Assembly (NCBI RefSeq): GCF_019649055.1
Contig: NW_026570592.1
Span: 1 to 33,676, forward strand
Direction: 5' to 3'
DNA from: Paramacrobiotus metropolitanus
Taxonomy: Eukaryota > Tardigrada > Eutardigrada > Parachela > Macrobiotidae
Length of the DNA stretch: 33,676 nucleotides
The notes under the pieces are model-generated. The model saw nothing but the letters and a program-made list of their open reading frames with translations, did not search any database and had not been told where the DNA came from. Positions 11,077 through 21,997 of this stretch are shown here, piece by piece. The translations under genes were made by a program, and so were the position numbers. Numbering within the stretch: the stretch's first letter is position 1; each line of letters opens with the position of its first letter.

Positions 11077-11272
11077 GTTCCATCCGCTGTACACATGGTG
11101 AAGGGTCCAGAAGGCATTATTGCGTCCTGTGCCGTTCCATCCGCTATACACATGGTGAAGGGTCCTGAAGCCATTATTGCGTCCTGTGCCGTTCCATCCG
11201 CTATACACATGGTGAAGGGTCCTGAAGCCATTATTGCGTCCTGTGCCGTTCCATCCGCTATACACATGGTGA
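11077..11272. repeat. 57-bp tandem repeat, about 3.4 copies
   Basis: Units start at 11077, 11134, 11191 and 11248, an exact 57-base period. Each begins GTTCCATCCGCTATACACAT, and the first differs from the others at a few bases. As 57 is a multiple of three, the unit stays open in several frames and gives 19-residue repeats (for example SAIHMVKGPEAIIASC). I see no gene context for such a protein. The last copy is cut short after CATGGTGATG. Confidence 0.9.
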
Positions 11273-11299
11273 TGTCCTGAGGGTCTAGAAGCCGTGTGC

Positions 11300-12005
11300 G
11301 GAACGGCACAACCAGGTACAACACAATGAGACAGCACAATAAGAACAGCACAATAAGAACAACACAAGGGGACACACAACCAGTCGAACAACTGTCAGGT
11401 TTCAACACAATACAGGAACAACTGACCAAAACAACACAGCCGGAACAACCCCAATAGAACAAACAACTAAGAACAACACAATAAGAACAACAGAACAACT
11501 GTCAGGAACAACACAATCAGGAACAACTGACCAAGACAACACAACAGGAACAACACAGCCAGAACAACTGTCAGGAACAACCTGACAAAGACAACACAAG
11601 CCAGAACAACACAATAAAGAACAACACAACCGGAACAACACAGCCAGAACAACACAGCTTGAGAACAACTGTCAGGAACAACTGGGAACAACACAATGAA
11701 CAACACAGCCAGGAACAACACAATGGGGAACAACACCAGAACAACACAACCAGGAACAAGCACAGCGGAACAACACAACCAGGAACAGCATGCAATGGAA
11801 CAACACAATGGGAACAGCACAGCCGAAGAACAACACAATAGGAACAACACAACCGGAACAACACAACCGGGAACAGCACAATGGGAACAACACAGGAACA
11901 ACTGGCCGAACAACACCGGGAACAGCACAGCCAGAACAACAGCCGGGAACAAGCACAGCCGAACAGCACAGCCAGAACAGCACAGCCGGGAACGGCACAG
12001 CCGTC
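11300..12005. repeat. GGAACAACACA minisatellite
   Basis: About 700 bases are built from variants of GGAACAACACA, AACAACACAAC and GGAACAGCACAGCC, with units of roughly 9 to 13 bases. The plus strand is almost free of T for long stretches, a marked strand asymmetry. Frames on both strands stay open (Gln/Asn/Thr-rich on plus, Cys/Val/Leu-rich on minus), but only as a result of the repeat, so none is called a gene. Units become richer in GCACAGCC towards 12000, then the array dissolves. Confidence 0.9.
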
Positions 12006-12574
12006 GGAGAACAATGGCCAGCCTCGGTCCCACGACAACCGGAGGATGAACCCTGCCGACCAGAACGGACGGTGCGACAGCCCACGCTGGCGCGAATACG
12101 ACATCGGACCCAGGCAGGACGTCAGCAAAACCCGTCGGAAAGTGACAGCCGGACAATGGCGGCCAAGACTACGATGACCGACATCGAGAATGATCTTTGC
12201 CGCCGACGTAAATTGGTCCGGCCTCGGCGAGACGCCAGAAATACGGCGCCGGAGTAATTGACGGAAGAAGAATCGCGGTATTGAGGCGGCCGACCGGGTT
12301 TGGCAGCAAACCACCGGAAAATCCGGAAGGCGCCGTGCCGGACTGATATCGAAAGTTCATCTTGTCGGAAAAGCCGCAATCGTCCACCACGTCGATCAGG
12401 TTCCTCGTGTCAGGCTGTTCCTTCCGCCAGTTAGACCCATTGCTCAGGATGCGTTCGTGCGGCTGCGGCGTTTGATCTTGAATCCTCCTTTCTGTTCCAG
12501 TCTGTTTCGACTGTCCGTCCGTCTTCAGTGGGTTTGTCTGTCTCGCCGCATCGGTAGTCCGGGCACCGTGTCGT

Positions 12575-12974
12575 TCACTCCCACCGAACCAAGGAACCGT
12601 GGAGTAGCACTCCGCGGCGCCAGGCTGTCGTCAGATTCGTCTCCAAGCCGGCTACTCGTTTCTCAAGCTGTTCCGTCCGTGTATCGTTGTTCCCAGTTCC
12701 CGCTCTAGGTTGACGTATTTCAAAAAGGCATCCGTCTGCTCCTTCGGAGCTCTGACGGTTCATGCAATGAACTCGATTGAATCGACCAGAGAATTTTTAT
12801 CCTTGTGCGTGTCCCTTCTTTAGTTGCTGTCCGAAGCTGTAGCATCTCTAACGCTTCGGTTCTTTTGCTGCACTCCTGCCTAAGGTAGACGCTCTCGGTC
12901 GCGAAAGTGTCCACCCGCTTTTGGAGTCGGTCGTTGACTTCTGCCATGTCCGCATTCTTCGGTGATTGTCGCAT
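12575..12974 (-). pseudogene. Possible coiled-coil protein relic inside the 3.1-kb element
   Basis: Two overlapping minus-strand frames hold heptad-like stretches: VNDRLQKRVDTFATESVYLR in the upstream one and TEQLEKRVAGLETNL in the downstream one. A frame change near 12720-12763 would join them. Similar coiled coils occur in Gag-like and transposon accessory proteins, but there is no zinc knuckle, protease or catalytic domain, so I name no function. It could also be chance composition. Confidence 0.25.
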
Positions 12975-13600
12975 CCTTTTCTGCCAAGGTTGCCTTCTTT
13001 CGGTCGATCTAGTTCCGGGGGGCTGCTAACTGGACACCCAGATGTGCTAGTTATCCGTCTATCGTGCCATCGGTGATCCTGTCCGGCGCCCCGCTAAGTT
13101 TCGAGAACTGCTGTCCTTCCGGCGTCTGAAAAACCGGTTTCGGACGGTTACAGACGCGCACTATGCAAATGTCGCAATGAATGACTAATATCTGCCTGGT
13201 GTTAGTTCGTTATGGCGGACAAAATTAAATCTCGGGCATATAAAAACATTTCTTACCTTTGCCTAAATTTCAAATAACACGAACATTACTCTACAGCCTA
13301 ATGGAATCGACCTTTGATCGCAGGTGCACCTGAGGCGAAGGCGACAATGTCTCTTGTCTCGTCTATGCTAACGTAACCTGCGGTATAACCCAAAATACAT
13401 TTTACTTGCATGAATATCCAAACTCGTAGCGTAACTCGCTCTCTCGTTACACTTTTTAGCGAATCCAAAAAAACTTCCCGCACTAGTTGTTAGCCTCTTA
13501 TGTCGGGGGAACCGATAACCAGTGCGGGCGTTTAAGGAAATGGGTTGGCAGAGCTGCCCCTTATCATTACTTAGTGTTGCTTATTATAATTATCCTATTC

Positions 13601-13659
13601 CCGTCCATAGTGCGGCAAAATAGCTAACGAGCTGTTTTAACGCAGTGTGCGGTAAAATA
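13601..13659 (-). repeat. Right terminal inverted repeat
   Basis: This is the reverse complement of 10557-10616 with a few differences (CAGCTCGTTAG here against TAGCTGCTAAG on the left). It ends 33 bases before the duplicated 5' flank of copy A begins. Confidence 0.75.
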
Positions 13660-13691
13660 CTCTACATACGTTACGTTTCTCGGCATTTTCT

Positions 13692-13872
13692 GACATTGTT
13701 GACGCCAAGTTTAACAACTTGGCCGCTTGGTTCTGCTCGTTCGTTCAGTGAGAATTCCGGTACAGAAGGGAAAGGAATCGATCTGCGAATCGATTGGAAT
13801 TTGGCGCATACGCGTCACTTGTTTGCTAGTTGCTACGCGTAGGTGACGTAACCATCTTCAAACGAATAAAGT
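13692..13872 (+). repeat. Distal 5' flank of segment A (matches 28614-28808)
   Basis: The sequence from GACATTGTTGAC through AACTTGGCCGCTTGGTTC, GCGCATACGCGTCA and TCTTCAAACGAATA matches the block upstream of copy C. It marks the outer edge of the duplicated segment. The last nine bases (GAATAAAGT, 13864-13872) are also the target duplication of the LINE that follows. Confidence 0.8.
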
Positions 13873-14759
13873 CTACGATTCCGCATGGCGTCAGCTCAAC
13901 TGCTATAGAAACTGACTTATAACTGTTCTACTACCTACATATTATAAACTGGATGCAGCTTTCGTAACAATAGATCTAGAGCTGGCTTATATGATCATCA
14001 GGTAAAGCAACAAAGTTCAAAAAGGCAGTATTAAAAGGCTATAACAAAAATATTTCCTCTAGCTTCTCGTGATCCGCTATTGTGCCCATCACGAACAAAG
14101 CGTTCCCTCTCTGAATTTGTATGGAGATCCGGTGCCGGAAGAATTCTTTCGCGCGAGGTTGTCCGGTAGCGGCTGCGACGAGGTGTCCGATTCTATCGAC
14201 CAGCTTCTTAGCTCCGTCGCCCAAGGGTCCGTATATTTCAAAAGCCGCGGCGGCAAAATTATATCTTGGCTGAAGCCACGCATGTTTTGCGAGCTTTTTC
14301 GTTACCGCCAGCTCCGCTGCGGCACCGACGTTGACGGAGGTACGGTCAATATACGAACCTGCCAGGATGTCCACACAGGTCACGTCTATTGCGAGTGGTT
14401 TGCCATTTTCCCATGGGATAAGCGTAACAACATCCGGCCTTTTATTAACTGTTATGCCTAATCTCTTTGGTTCCATTCTGGCAGGGAAACCACACGTCGT
14501 TAGCGCGCGAGCGAACTCTCTGCTAATGCCATCATGTCTAGGTAAACGTCCAGCTGATCTTTTGCACCGCATTTCTGTGGCAGAGACACGGAGTGTCGAA
14601 AGGTCAGAGAGTGCACGCAGGGTTGCGACAGTGTCCCAGGCTTTTTGGGTGCTTTGGAGAGGTTCAGCTGGCACATCATCCGATCCGGTAAGTAACTTCC
14701 AAGCCACTGTTGCGGAGGTTGTATCGGTCGGTTTTAGCGTCGGGCATAGTTTAAATATA
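13873..14759 (-). mobile_element. 5'-truncated LINE fragment with 9-bp target duplication
   Basis: This 887-bp insert splits the 5' flank of copy A. GAATAAAGT is present at 13864-13872 and again at 14760-14768, while copy C has a single uninterrupted site (CGAATAGAGTTGTCCC near 28797). The insert carries the C-terminal part of a LINE open frame on the minus strand (see 14039-14707). The minus-strand 3' end, at 13873, lacks a poly(A) run; some LINE families end in other sequences. Truncation at the 5' end with a target duplication is typical of target-primed reverse transcription. Confidence 0.75.
14039..14707 (-). pseudogene. C-terminal fragment of a non-LTR retrotransposon polyprotein
   Basis: The 222-codon frame contains KRPDVVTLIPWENGKPLAID followed by VTCVD, then GAAAELAVTKKLAKHA, and ends near RHRISIQIQRGNALFVMGTI. 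This is the pattern I know from the region after the reverse transcriptase in many invertebrate LINE proteins, where RPD...D.T resembles a nuclease-like fold. The reverse transcriptase and 5' endonuclease domains are missing. The first in-frame stop upstream lies about 30 bases before the frame, close to the truncation point. The fragment is probably not expressed as a protein. The LINE clade cannot be assigned from this part alone. Confidence 0.7.
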
Positions 14760-14794
14760 GAATAAAGTTGTCTCTAGTTAACCATTCGGTGAAT

Positions 14795-14966
14795 CAGCAG
14801 GGCGCAATCCGAGGGAAACCGAGAAACGGCTAAAAAGGCGCCGATAGGGGAATCGAATCCCGGCTACTTCATTAGATCCGCGTAGGCAGTACCATTGCAC
14901 CGCGGCGCAATACGTTGAAATCATTTGAAAGATTTTGTCGCTGTACGTGAGCCGCTTCTCTCCTCA
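14795..14966 (-). mobile_element. SINE-2, tRNA-derived, minus orientation
   Basis: It has the same leader, tRNA-like domain and tail as SINE-1. Here the B box is canonical (GATTCGATTCCCC context) and the tail reads GCCGTTTCTCGGTTTCCCTC. Copy C has CATTCGGAGTAACTGCC at the matching place without the insert, so this is a discrete insertion. GGTG at both edges (about 14788 and 14969) may be a short target duplication. Confidence 0.8.
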
Positions 14967-15651
14967 CTGGTGTAACTGCTTGCTGCTTTCCCGCCATTTG
15001 CGGAATGGCGCAAAACCGCAGCTGCGTGACGACGAAACCGATAATCTTCGATATCCGCGCTGGAGGTTTACGCCTTTCTCATCTGGAATTTTAGGGACAA
15101 CATGCGCAGAGCCGGTAACTGCGAGAAAGTATCGCTTTCGATAGTACGAAATGTTGAATTCCAAAAAACAACCACCCTATGTCAGCATACATCTCACTAC
15201 ACGCACGGACCCGTTTTCACGGGCCATTCGAAAGTACGGTTTCGCCGACAGAAGACCGTTGTTTGTATAAAAGAACAGCGTAACAACAAATCCGGGTCAG
15301 AAGCAACAGCTGACAAGGCAAATCCTTTGAACCAGATGGTTTACAATAGCTCGACTAGGACACAAGAAAATCCGGATTAGGTTGTCGCTAGCGGTCATGC
15401 GTAGAGGTCATTTACTTTGCGCCAAGCTTAAATCAACAGCGATCAGTAGAAGCAGCAAATTACCGTCAGTTGCTACAAGTATCTCCATTGTAAACGCCTC
15501 TCTGCGCGAATCTATAGCTGGTTATTTGATTGATGGGAGTTCTCTTGCAAGCTTGTTTATCTTAATCCAACGCTATTAAATAACCTACTGTTGTCAATCA
15601 CTTTCACACACATTTCATTACCCGCCGCCTCAAAACAGACCGCAAAGAAGA
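14967..15651 (+). repeat. Proximal 5' flank of copy A
   Basis: It is shared with the flanks of B, C and, inverted, D. Landmarks are CTTTCCCGCCATTTGCGGAA, AACCAGATGGTTTACAATAG, AATCCGGATTAGGTTG, TCTGCGCGAATCTAT and an ATCACTTTC block just before the start codon. Conservation across four copies makes it the likeliest place for promoter and 5' untranslated sequence, but I cannot point to a transcription start. A TATAAAAG at 15266 is not conserved in B or C. Confidence 0.6.
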
Positions 15652-16263
15652 ATGCTCTTCTACGAAGATACTGGACGATCGCTGTACGCATGGAACGCTG
15701 TGAACGTAGAGATTGACGGTCGGCTGCAGCACGGCCACGTGGTCGGCCTGGAAGAGGCCGAGAGCGCTCCCACGCGTCTGCTGGTCGATTTTGGATGCCC
15801 GACAGAACAAACGGTGTCGGTGGAGTACGGGAAGATCTGGGACTGCTCCAGCCATCGACCCGCCAACCTTAACGAGGGAGCCGGTGTGGAAGTGCTGCTG
15901 CGTGACGGCCCGCACTGGACATGGTATCCCGGAAAAATGCTGATTCCGCACTTTGACGAGCTGTACGAGATGGTGCTGGTGGAGGTGATGGTGGACGGGC
16001 AGCGTCGTCGCGAACTGCTTCCCACCAATCAGATTCGCGATGCTTGGGGAGAAACAGACAGGTCGAAACTGCTTGGGCCTGGCCATTTCATTATGCAGGC
16101 GGATGATACGCCCAGTGGCTTCTGGTTTACGCCGCCGTCTGACCCGGTATTCCTGTGCAAACAAGTTGAGAGCCGGTGCAACCTCCGATTTGTCGCGGTT
16201 CTCAGTGATACGGTGCACTATCTGCGGAGGCACGGGGAGTGGTCTTTAAGTGGCCAGGCTCTG

Positions 16264-17670
16264 GTAAGACATGGACCAGTAGTTAATCGACCGGAGCGCA
16301 GCGAAGGTCCTCTAATTCAGACAAAATTAAAAAGGTGCTGTCTGTCTGTCCATTACGGAAGTAAGCAATGACGTCATACAAGGAAGTAAATGTCGTCATA
16401 TAAGGAAGTAAAGAAAACTATGTCATATAAGGGAGCCGGGAATGACTTCATATAGGGAAGTAAAAATGGTTTTCAGAGAAAGGTCACCTCAAAGGCTCAA
16501 AGGAGCACCAGCCGTTGTAAGGTCACCGTAAAATTTAAGATTTGCAGCAAACATTTCTTTATTAGCCCTGTTATCTGCCTTCTGAAAGGTTTAATTGATT
16601 GATTGATTGATTTAATTTCGAGTAGCCAAGCCCGTAAACGGGCACTCTCACATATCCTTATCCGTTGAAGAACATCAAATATGCTAAGGCTAGTCAAGTC
16701 ACCACAACTCGTTAAACACCAGTAATACGTACGCCAGAGAAGCAAAAACACGTCACAGAACTGCTGTAGGCTAATACGGGCACAAAACCACAGAACAACA
16801 AGGTCAGTATCACTCTAGGTATATCGCATCCGTATCAAAGTTGAGTCGAAGTTGAGGCCCCTTCGTACGTCCAGGTACGGAATCGAAGTGGTTGGTAGAT
16901 CCACGTAGAATCCGTATTGACCACAGGCATCGAGAAAACGTACACGCCACTCCGTACGGTCAGCGCTGGTGCCGACTAACCACTTCGCACACAGCCTTGC
17001 GGGCCATGCACTCGCAGCCTGAACTCAGAGTGGTCACCCATCCAAATCCAAACCGCGCTCGATGTAGGCTATCTTTCAAAATCCGAAGATCCATCCATTT
17101 AGCTACACGGAGTGTGACTAAATGGTTTGACACGGGTCTGGCACTGGAGTTGCCGAGAAATACTTAATTCAAGGCAGACATAACTGGTGCTGTTTAACTT
17201 TACTTTGGTGGTATATGACGTTGGCGAAGCCCTTTGTTTATGTTAAGGTTGATCTCAAAAACCGTTTCAGTCAGTGAAACAGCAAGCAGATATATTTTTC
17301 TTTTGGAATTCAAAAATCAGTCTTCAGCTCTCGATAAGAAGAATACTTATTGCTACTCCGACAACAATCTCCCTTTTAATTTTTCAGTGCAAACCCTCTG
17401 TATAGCTTCTACACTCCACGATTAATGCCCCAAACTTCGATCCCTCTCTGAGTAAGTTTTGGAATACATAGTTTTGGCAGGATTACGCCATATTGACGCT
17501 TGTGGCAGACAGATAACCGATTTCATAGGTGTAACACTTAAGTAAGCGACTAAGCTGCGCTCCGGTCTGCCTATGCACGTCAAAGTGCATTTTCCTAGTT
17601 ATTATTAGTATTGTGATGCTTCCACTGGTTGCCGTACTTATTGACGTCCTGCTCTCATTCCGCACCATAG
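16264..17670 (+). other. Enlarged intron 1 of copy A
   Basis: The first dozen and last roughly 45 bases match the 81-bp intron of copy C (the end shares GTACTTATTGA-GTCCT). The intervening 1.3 kb is extra. It contains the 25-bp-type repeats at 16351-16466, a GATT tetranucleotide run near 16590-16610 and otherwise unrecognised sequence. The borders of the insert are near 16275 and 17625. No terminal repeats or coding region were found. Confidence 0.6.
16351..16466 (+). repeat. Short tandem repeat, unit AAGGAAGTAA..GTCATAT
   Basis: GGAAGTAA and GTCATATAAGG recur about four times at spacings of roughly 22 to 27 bases, with the last units diverged (GGGAGCCGGG in place of GGAAGTAA). It is not present in the intron of copy C. 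Confidence 0.7.
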
Positions 17671-18837
17671 GAGACCATCTTCGAGAACGAGAGGGACAGG
17701 CATCATTTTGGCGGGAAAATTGAATTCCTTACAGAAAACGAAGAGCTGGATTTTGAGCGGAAGCATAGGTTGTCGTTAAGCCAATTGAATGTCGGAGAAA
17801 AAGACGATTTTTGGCTGCCGTTGGAAGTGCTGAAGGAGATCTTGCACTAACTGGACACCACCGATCGCGTGCGCTGCCGGCGCACCTGTCCACTGTGGGC
17901 AGACATTCTCACGGCGCCGGACATGTGCAGCGATGTAATTCTATCGCGGCCGCAGTACAGCTTCTGGGATAACTACCTCCTGTACGCTGGCCTCGCCAAG
18001 CACGTCACACCCGCCACACGCACCATCTGCATCCGCGAAGCGGCATGTATTCTAATGACGTGTTCGATGCTGTGCAGCTTCTCTTGCAGGACGCCGACAT
18101 CCTCCTGCACCGCTGCATTGTGCACCGGCGATCGCTTACTTACAGCGAGTCCACATTTACTCAATGGAAATTGGCCTTTTTTACCGACAGAATTACAGAT
18201 GCACGGTTCAGGCTAGAGTCGTGCTGGGGTCGTGTGATTTTCAAAGATCTCCTCGTCGTCGTGTACAACAAGTGGGAGATGCCCTTCTTAGAGTTCCGCG
18301 TTCCCCTGATCGTCTTCACCCGGGGACACCGTGACGAGGCGGGCATCGTGGACCTATTCGAGAAGCATTTGTATTGCTAGGGGCCGCCCGTGGATGTGCA
18401 GCGGATTGCGCATTGCATGGCCGACCTGATTGACAGCGAAGCGAAAGCCCGACAAGTGGAGAAGGTAATGCTACAACCATCATAAACAGTGCCAAAACTC
18501 GCACTGCCGAGAATTTGCTTGTTGGTTGTTCACCGGTACAGTAATGTGCTTAATCTGCTGATCGATTCCGCAGATTCTACGCGTGTACCAAGCCAGCGAT
18601 CCGCGTCCGTCGGCCCATTATCGGGGCCGCCGTTGGTCCTTGTACAATATGGCCAGCGTGGACGTCGGCAAGCTGAATAAATTCTGCCTGGCTGCCTTAG
18701 CTCACTGCGTGAAGGACTGGAGTCCGGGGTACGCATCCCAAGATGATAATGAGCACACTGAGCAATCCAGTGACTCCGAATCCGAAGACGAGGAGGAAGA
18801 GGATGAACACGATAACGAAGTGGCAGACTGGATTTAG

Positions 18838-19420
18838 CAAACAAATGTCAGTTTTCGAAGGCGATTATTTTGTGAAGTGTTAATCTCGTATCAGGAAGTA
18901 TATGTTTTGTAATTTGATCTGATTGGGTGCGGTTTCTTTTATCAGGGTTTGTGGTGTGTTAAGAAAACTGAATTGCAGTAGGATTTACAAATGCAATGGC
19001 CAAAGAACAAACGAGATATAGATAACCAATGAACTTCGTAAATGACATCCACACACGCTGCATGTTATCGCAGTGATGTTTCAAAAGTAGTCGATCAAAC
19101 TATGGATTTGCTACGAGATTATCAACAGTGGTTCTGTCATTATATCGTAAGCTGCCACATTGACGATACAATGTCCGGTGTATTTCCTTCCCCACGTAAC
19201 ATCCTCTGTATCAATTCCCATTTGCACCGTCTCCATGTCCTAACGCGGATCGCGTGTTGTTTCCTCGAATCACGGTGTCCGGTTACATACCACACTTACA
19301 TAATACACGTACTCAAAATCACTTTCGCGTGCGAAGATATCGTTAGCATCAATTTGCTACGACTGACGAGTATGCCGGATTTCCTGAATTGTTTTTTGTG
19401 AATGGTTGTGACCTTTGCAC
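18838..19420 (+). repeat. Duplicated 3' flank of copy A
   Basis: It matches the region after copy B (27745-28350) through TTAATCTCGTATCAGGAAGT, AACTGAATTGCAGTAGGATT, CTTCCCCACGTAACA and TGACCTTTGCAC. A 119-codon open frame at 19042-19401 lies in this flank. It is not conserved as a frame in B, so I do not call it a gene. I see no clear AATAAA. Confidence 0.7.
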
Positions 19421-21921
19421 ATGCATGAATGTTTTTAATGGACAACATAAGTGTTTTACCTTTCTGGAAAATCTCAATTTTGTTTTAATTTTCGGACGGA
19501 TAAAGTAAATGGACCGTTAAAGAAAACCATGCCCAGAAATAATATTGGGTTTAGTTTTAGAACGTCACCTTTTTAAGAAAAAATGAATCTTAAGCGTACA
19601 TACGTAATCATATTATTGCCTAAATCCTTTTTGGGTCGACTGGACAATATTTCTTAACGCGCACAAGGAGCCGTAGATACAGCACTGATCTCTTGTTGCC
19701 TCACAATTCACAAGACTATCCAAGGGTGATAACCATCCGGGCCTACACCAAATGTCAGAAATCCGGTTAAAAATAAAAAAGTTATCAATTCTAAAAAGAT
19801 GTATTTCTTTTTCATCGGGCCTAGTGTTGGGCTAGCGGCAGACAGGAAGTGAGAAATGGGTACACAAGTAATATTATGTCAAAATTCTAGGGTAGTTTTC
19901 ACGTACCGCAGTTATAGCGATAGTTGGGCCACGTGGTGGCGTTGAATTCATAGGTCACACCTCTGGAGGGGGTATTCATGTACATTTCTACAAATAATAA
20001 GATTTCCCAGGAACAGCGTTGCTTTACAGTTTACACTACACAGCTGTGTTCATCGGCCGCTTACTGCCGTCTTTGAGCAGACACCTAAAAGGTCTACCAA
20101 AACTAAGGGTCGTGTGTTGTCGAACTTGACGATGATGGGTAGCGCCAACGGCATCCGTTTCCCGGGTCAACCATGCATTCTTAGCCGGCTCTGATGATGG
20201 GGCAGACATCTGCAAGACAACAAAATAATACGAAACCGTGCACATTAGTACCGAAACCCACCTGTAATGTCGTATTGAATGACTTTACATTTTTTTGTTG
20301 TACTTCTGCCGTAGCAACAGGAATTTGTGATATTTGTATTGCTCAGATTCAGACATTCGGGTATCTTCCAACGCCTATGTAGGTTTTTTGTGCATTATGC
20401 GCAGTAGAAACGACTGGTAACGTCTGTCATCACGATCCGGAGCTTATCTATGCTCTGAATGGTCAAAGCAACTGTACCGCACGTATTCGAGATACCGCGC
20501 TGCAGAGCTCCGTTTTTTAACATACCCGTTCTTATCTCTATGAATCATAGCTTATGCACCATGGTGCGCTGCACTGGCCGTATACCAGCCAACAGAGAAA
20601 GATGTCTGACTCTTCGTATTATCTCTATAATATTTTCATGTCGTTCTACATCCGGGCTTTTTGCAGTTCATGCCTTATTAAAATACACGTACTTGAAGAC
20701 GTGACACTACCAGTAGAATACTGTGCTATCAGCTTAACCATACTGAACGCTTTGCCGTGGCAAACGTGCTCTCATGGCAATCCCGGACCTTTCCTCCACA
20801 CTTTTGCGGTAAATACACAATATAAAAGAATTCTAGTACATACCGTACGAGTAATGACCGGATCCAGATAAGCAAGGTAGCAGCGATCGTGTAGTACATT
20901 TTGGACTCAAGCGATTCAGAAGGTAGTACAAAAGGTTCTACTTTGTAGTTACCGGTATGTGCTGCAACGAAAGCTTTTCTAAATGGGTGAAAATATATAA
21001 ACTCACGGAAGCAGAGAAATGGCTTATATAATCTAGGAGAAACGGAAAACGTGATGTGAAATCTTGGCTAAAGAGCTGAGTGTGGTACTTCACTCAAAAG
21101 CTATTCAGAATAGCATGACTTTTGCGTTGCGATCTGAGCGCAGACATTCGCGGTAGCTATGCCTGACACGAATCCATGGCACCGCCAAGTCAGCGAATCA
21201 GCATAAATGTTTCTTATGATAAACTTGATTTTCTGGTAAAACACAGCCGGCAGTTGTTGCCGTTCTCAGCAACCACTTCAAAAATTCTGTGTATTTTCAA
21301 GTGCGCTAATGTAAGTGGACATGTTGCTTGGGAAGGAAAGAATGCTTCCAGTTCCTTTAAAGAATGCGTTTTATCCGAGTATGTACAGACCGCACTGCGC
21401 TTATGTCACGCATCAAAGGATCTATAGAATCTGATATGGACCACTTCGTACACATTAAATTTTCTAGGCATGCTGTTTTACTTGTATCCGCAGTATTCCA
21501 CCACACTCTCTGCATATTCTTCATGCATCCTCACAATTTTCTGACGTCTTTTGGTTCACCGCCGTATCCCGGCGTATCTTTCAGTATGCTTTATGTATTG
21601 TACATCAATCCCACTAAACGTCCTACTGAAACATAGGAAAAACGAAAGAAGACATAAGAAAATATAAGAAAACCGAAGAACCTAAGAATAGCAAAGGGAT
21701 ACATGAAGGGTAAATGAGGAATACTGTTGGGATACGGTAGGATACGTTTATTATAAAGGACGCCTGCGCGTGTACACTGAGTGCAGAGTATCTGCTCAAG
21801 AGATGGGACAGCAGCGGAAACAAAAGAGGCAACGAACAAGCCATCATTAAACTGTTCAATGCGCGGTTGCCGGTTGTTGAATGCTGAGCAATAGCTGGCT
21901 GTCTTCCCTGTTGTCTGAATC

Positions 21922-21997
21922 CATTGCCGTTGCTCTAGGAGTGCGAGAGGAATGAATGTTCACTCATTCCTCTCGCACTCCTAGAGCAACGGCAATG
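21922..21997. repeat. Perfect inverted repeat, 34-bp arms, 8-base loop
   Basis: The left arm (21922-21955, starting CATTGCCGTTGCTCTAGGAG) is the exact reverse complement of the right arm (21964-21997), with ATGTTCAC between them. CTGAATC occurs immediately outside both ends (21915-21921 and 21998-22004), like a 7-bp target duplication. It may be a tiny foldback element. A template-switch mutation or a palindromic assembly artefact is also possible. Confidence 0.9.

Larger units (their letters stand above)
10557..13659. mobile_element. About 3.1-kb element bounded by terminal inverted repeats
   Basis: The sequence at 10557-10616 is nearly the reverse complement of 13601-13659, with only a handful of mismatches over about 58 bases, so the two mark the ends of one element. 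Inside are a 57-bp tandem repeat, a long GGAACAACACA minisatellite and a minus-strand coiled-coil relic, but no transposase I can recognise. I see no convincing target-site duplication at these ends, and the left repeat sits within a longer array, so the true left border may lie up to 80 bases outward. I read it as a non-autonomous or decayed DNA transposon. A large accidental inverted repeat is the alternative. Confidence 0.55.
15652..18837 (+). pseudogene. Copy A: Tudor/Agenet-like plus F-box protein, pseudogene
   Basis: Exon 1 (15652-16263, 204 codons, intact) has two Tudor/Agenet-like units, around residues 13-70 (VEIDGRLQHGHVVGL, VEYGKIWDC) and 78-135 (HWTWYPGKMLIP, ELLPTNQIRD). Exon 2 (17671-18464) has the F-box (FWLPLEVLKEIL, DRVRCRRTCPLWADIL) and the long C-terminal region. 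Exon 3 (18574-18837) carries YQASDPRPSAHYRGRRW and an acidic tail. Donors are GTAAGA and GTAATG; acceptors are CACCATAG and TTCCGCAG. Exon 2 is broken by TAA at 17848-17850 inside the F-box, by a one-base loss near 18038, and by TAG at 18378-18380 where C has GAG. Intron 1 is 1407 bp against 81 in copy C, because of inserted DNA. If any member is functional, an SCF adaptor role is plausible by inference. Confidence 0.85.

Noticed and set aside
11077-11272. CRISPR array
   Set aside because: The 57-bp unit repeats in full with no variable spacers, in a eukaryotic context.
11467-12314. Cys/Val/Leu-rich and Gln/Asn-rich long frames in the minisatellite
   Set aside because: Open only because the short repeat lacks stop codons. 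Frames on both strands and in several phases are open equally.
15266-15273. TATAAAAG as a TATA box for copy A
   Set aside because: It is nearly 390 bases before the start codon and is not present at the matching place in copies B and C.
19042-19401. 119-codon gene downstream of copy A
   Set aside because: It lies in the duplicated 3' flank, and the matching part of copy B does not keep the frame.
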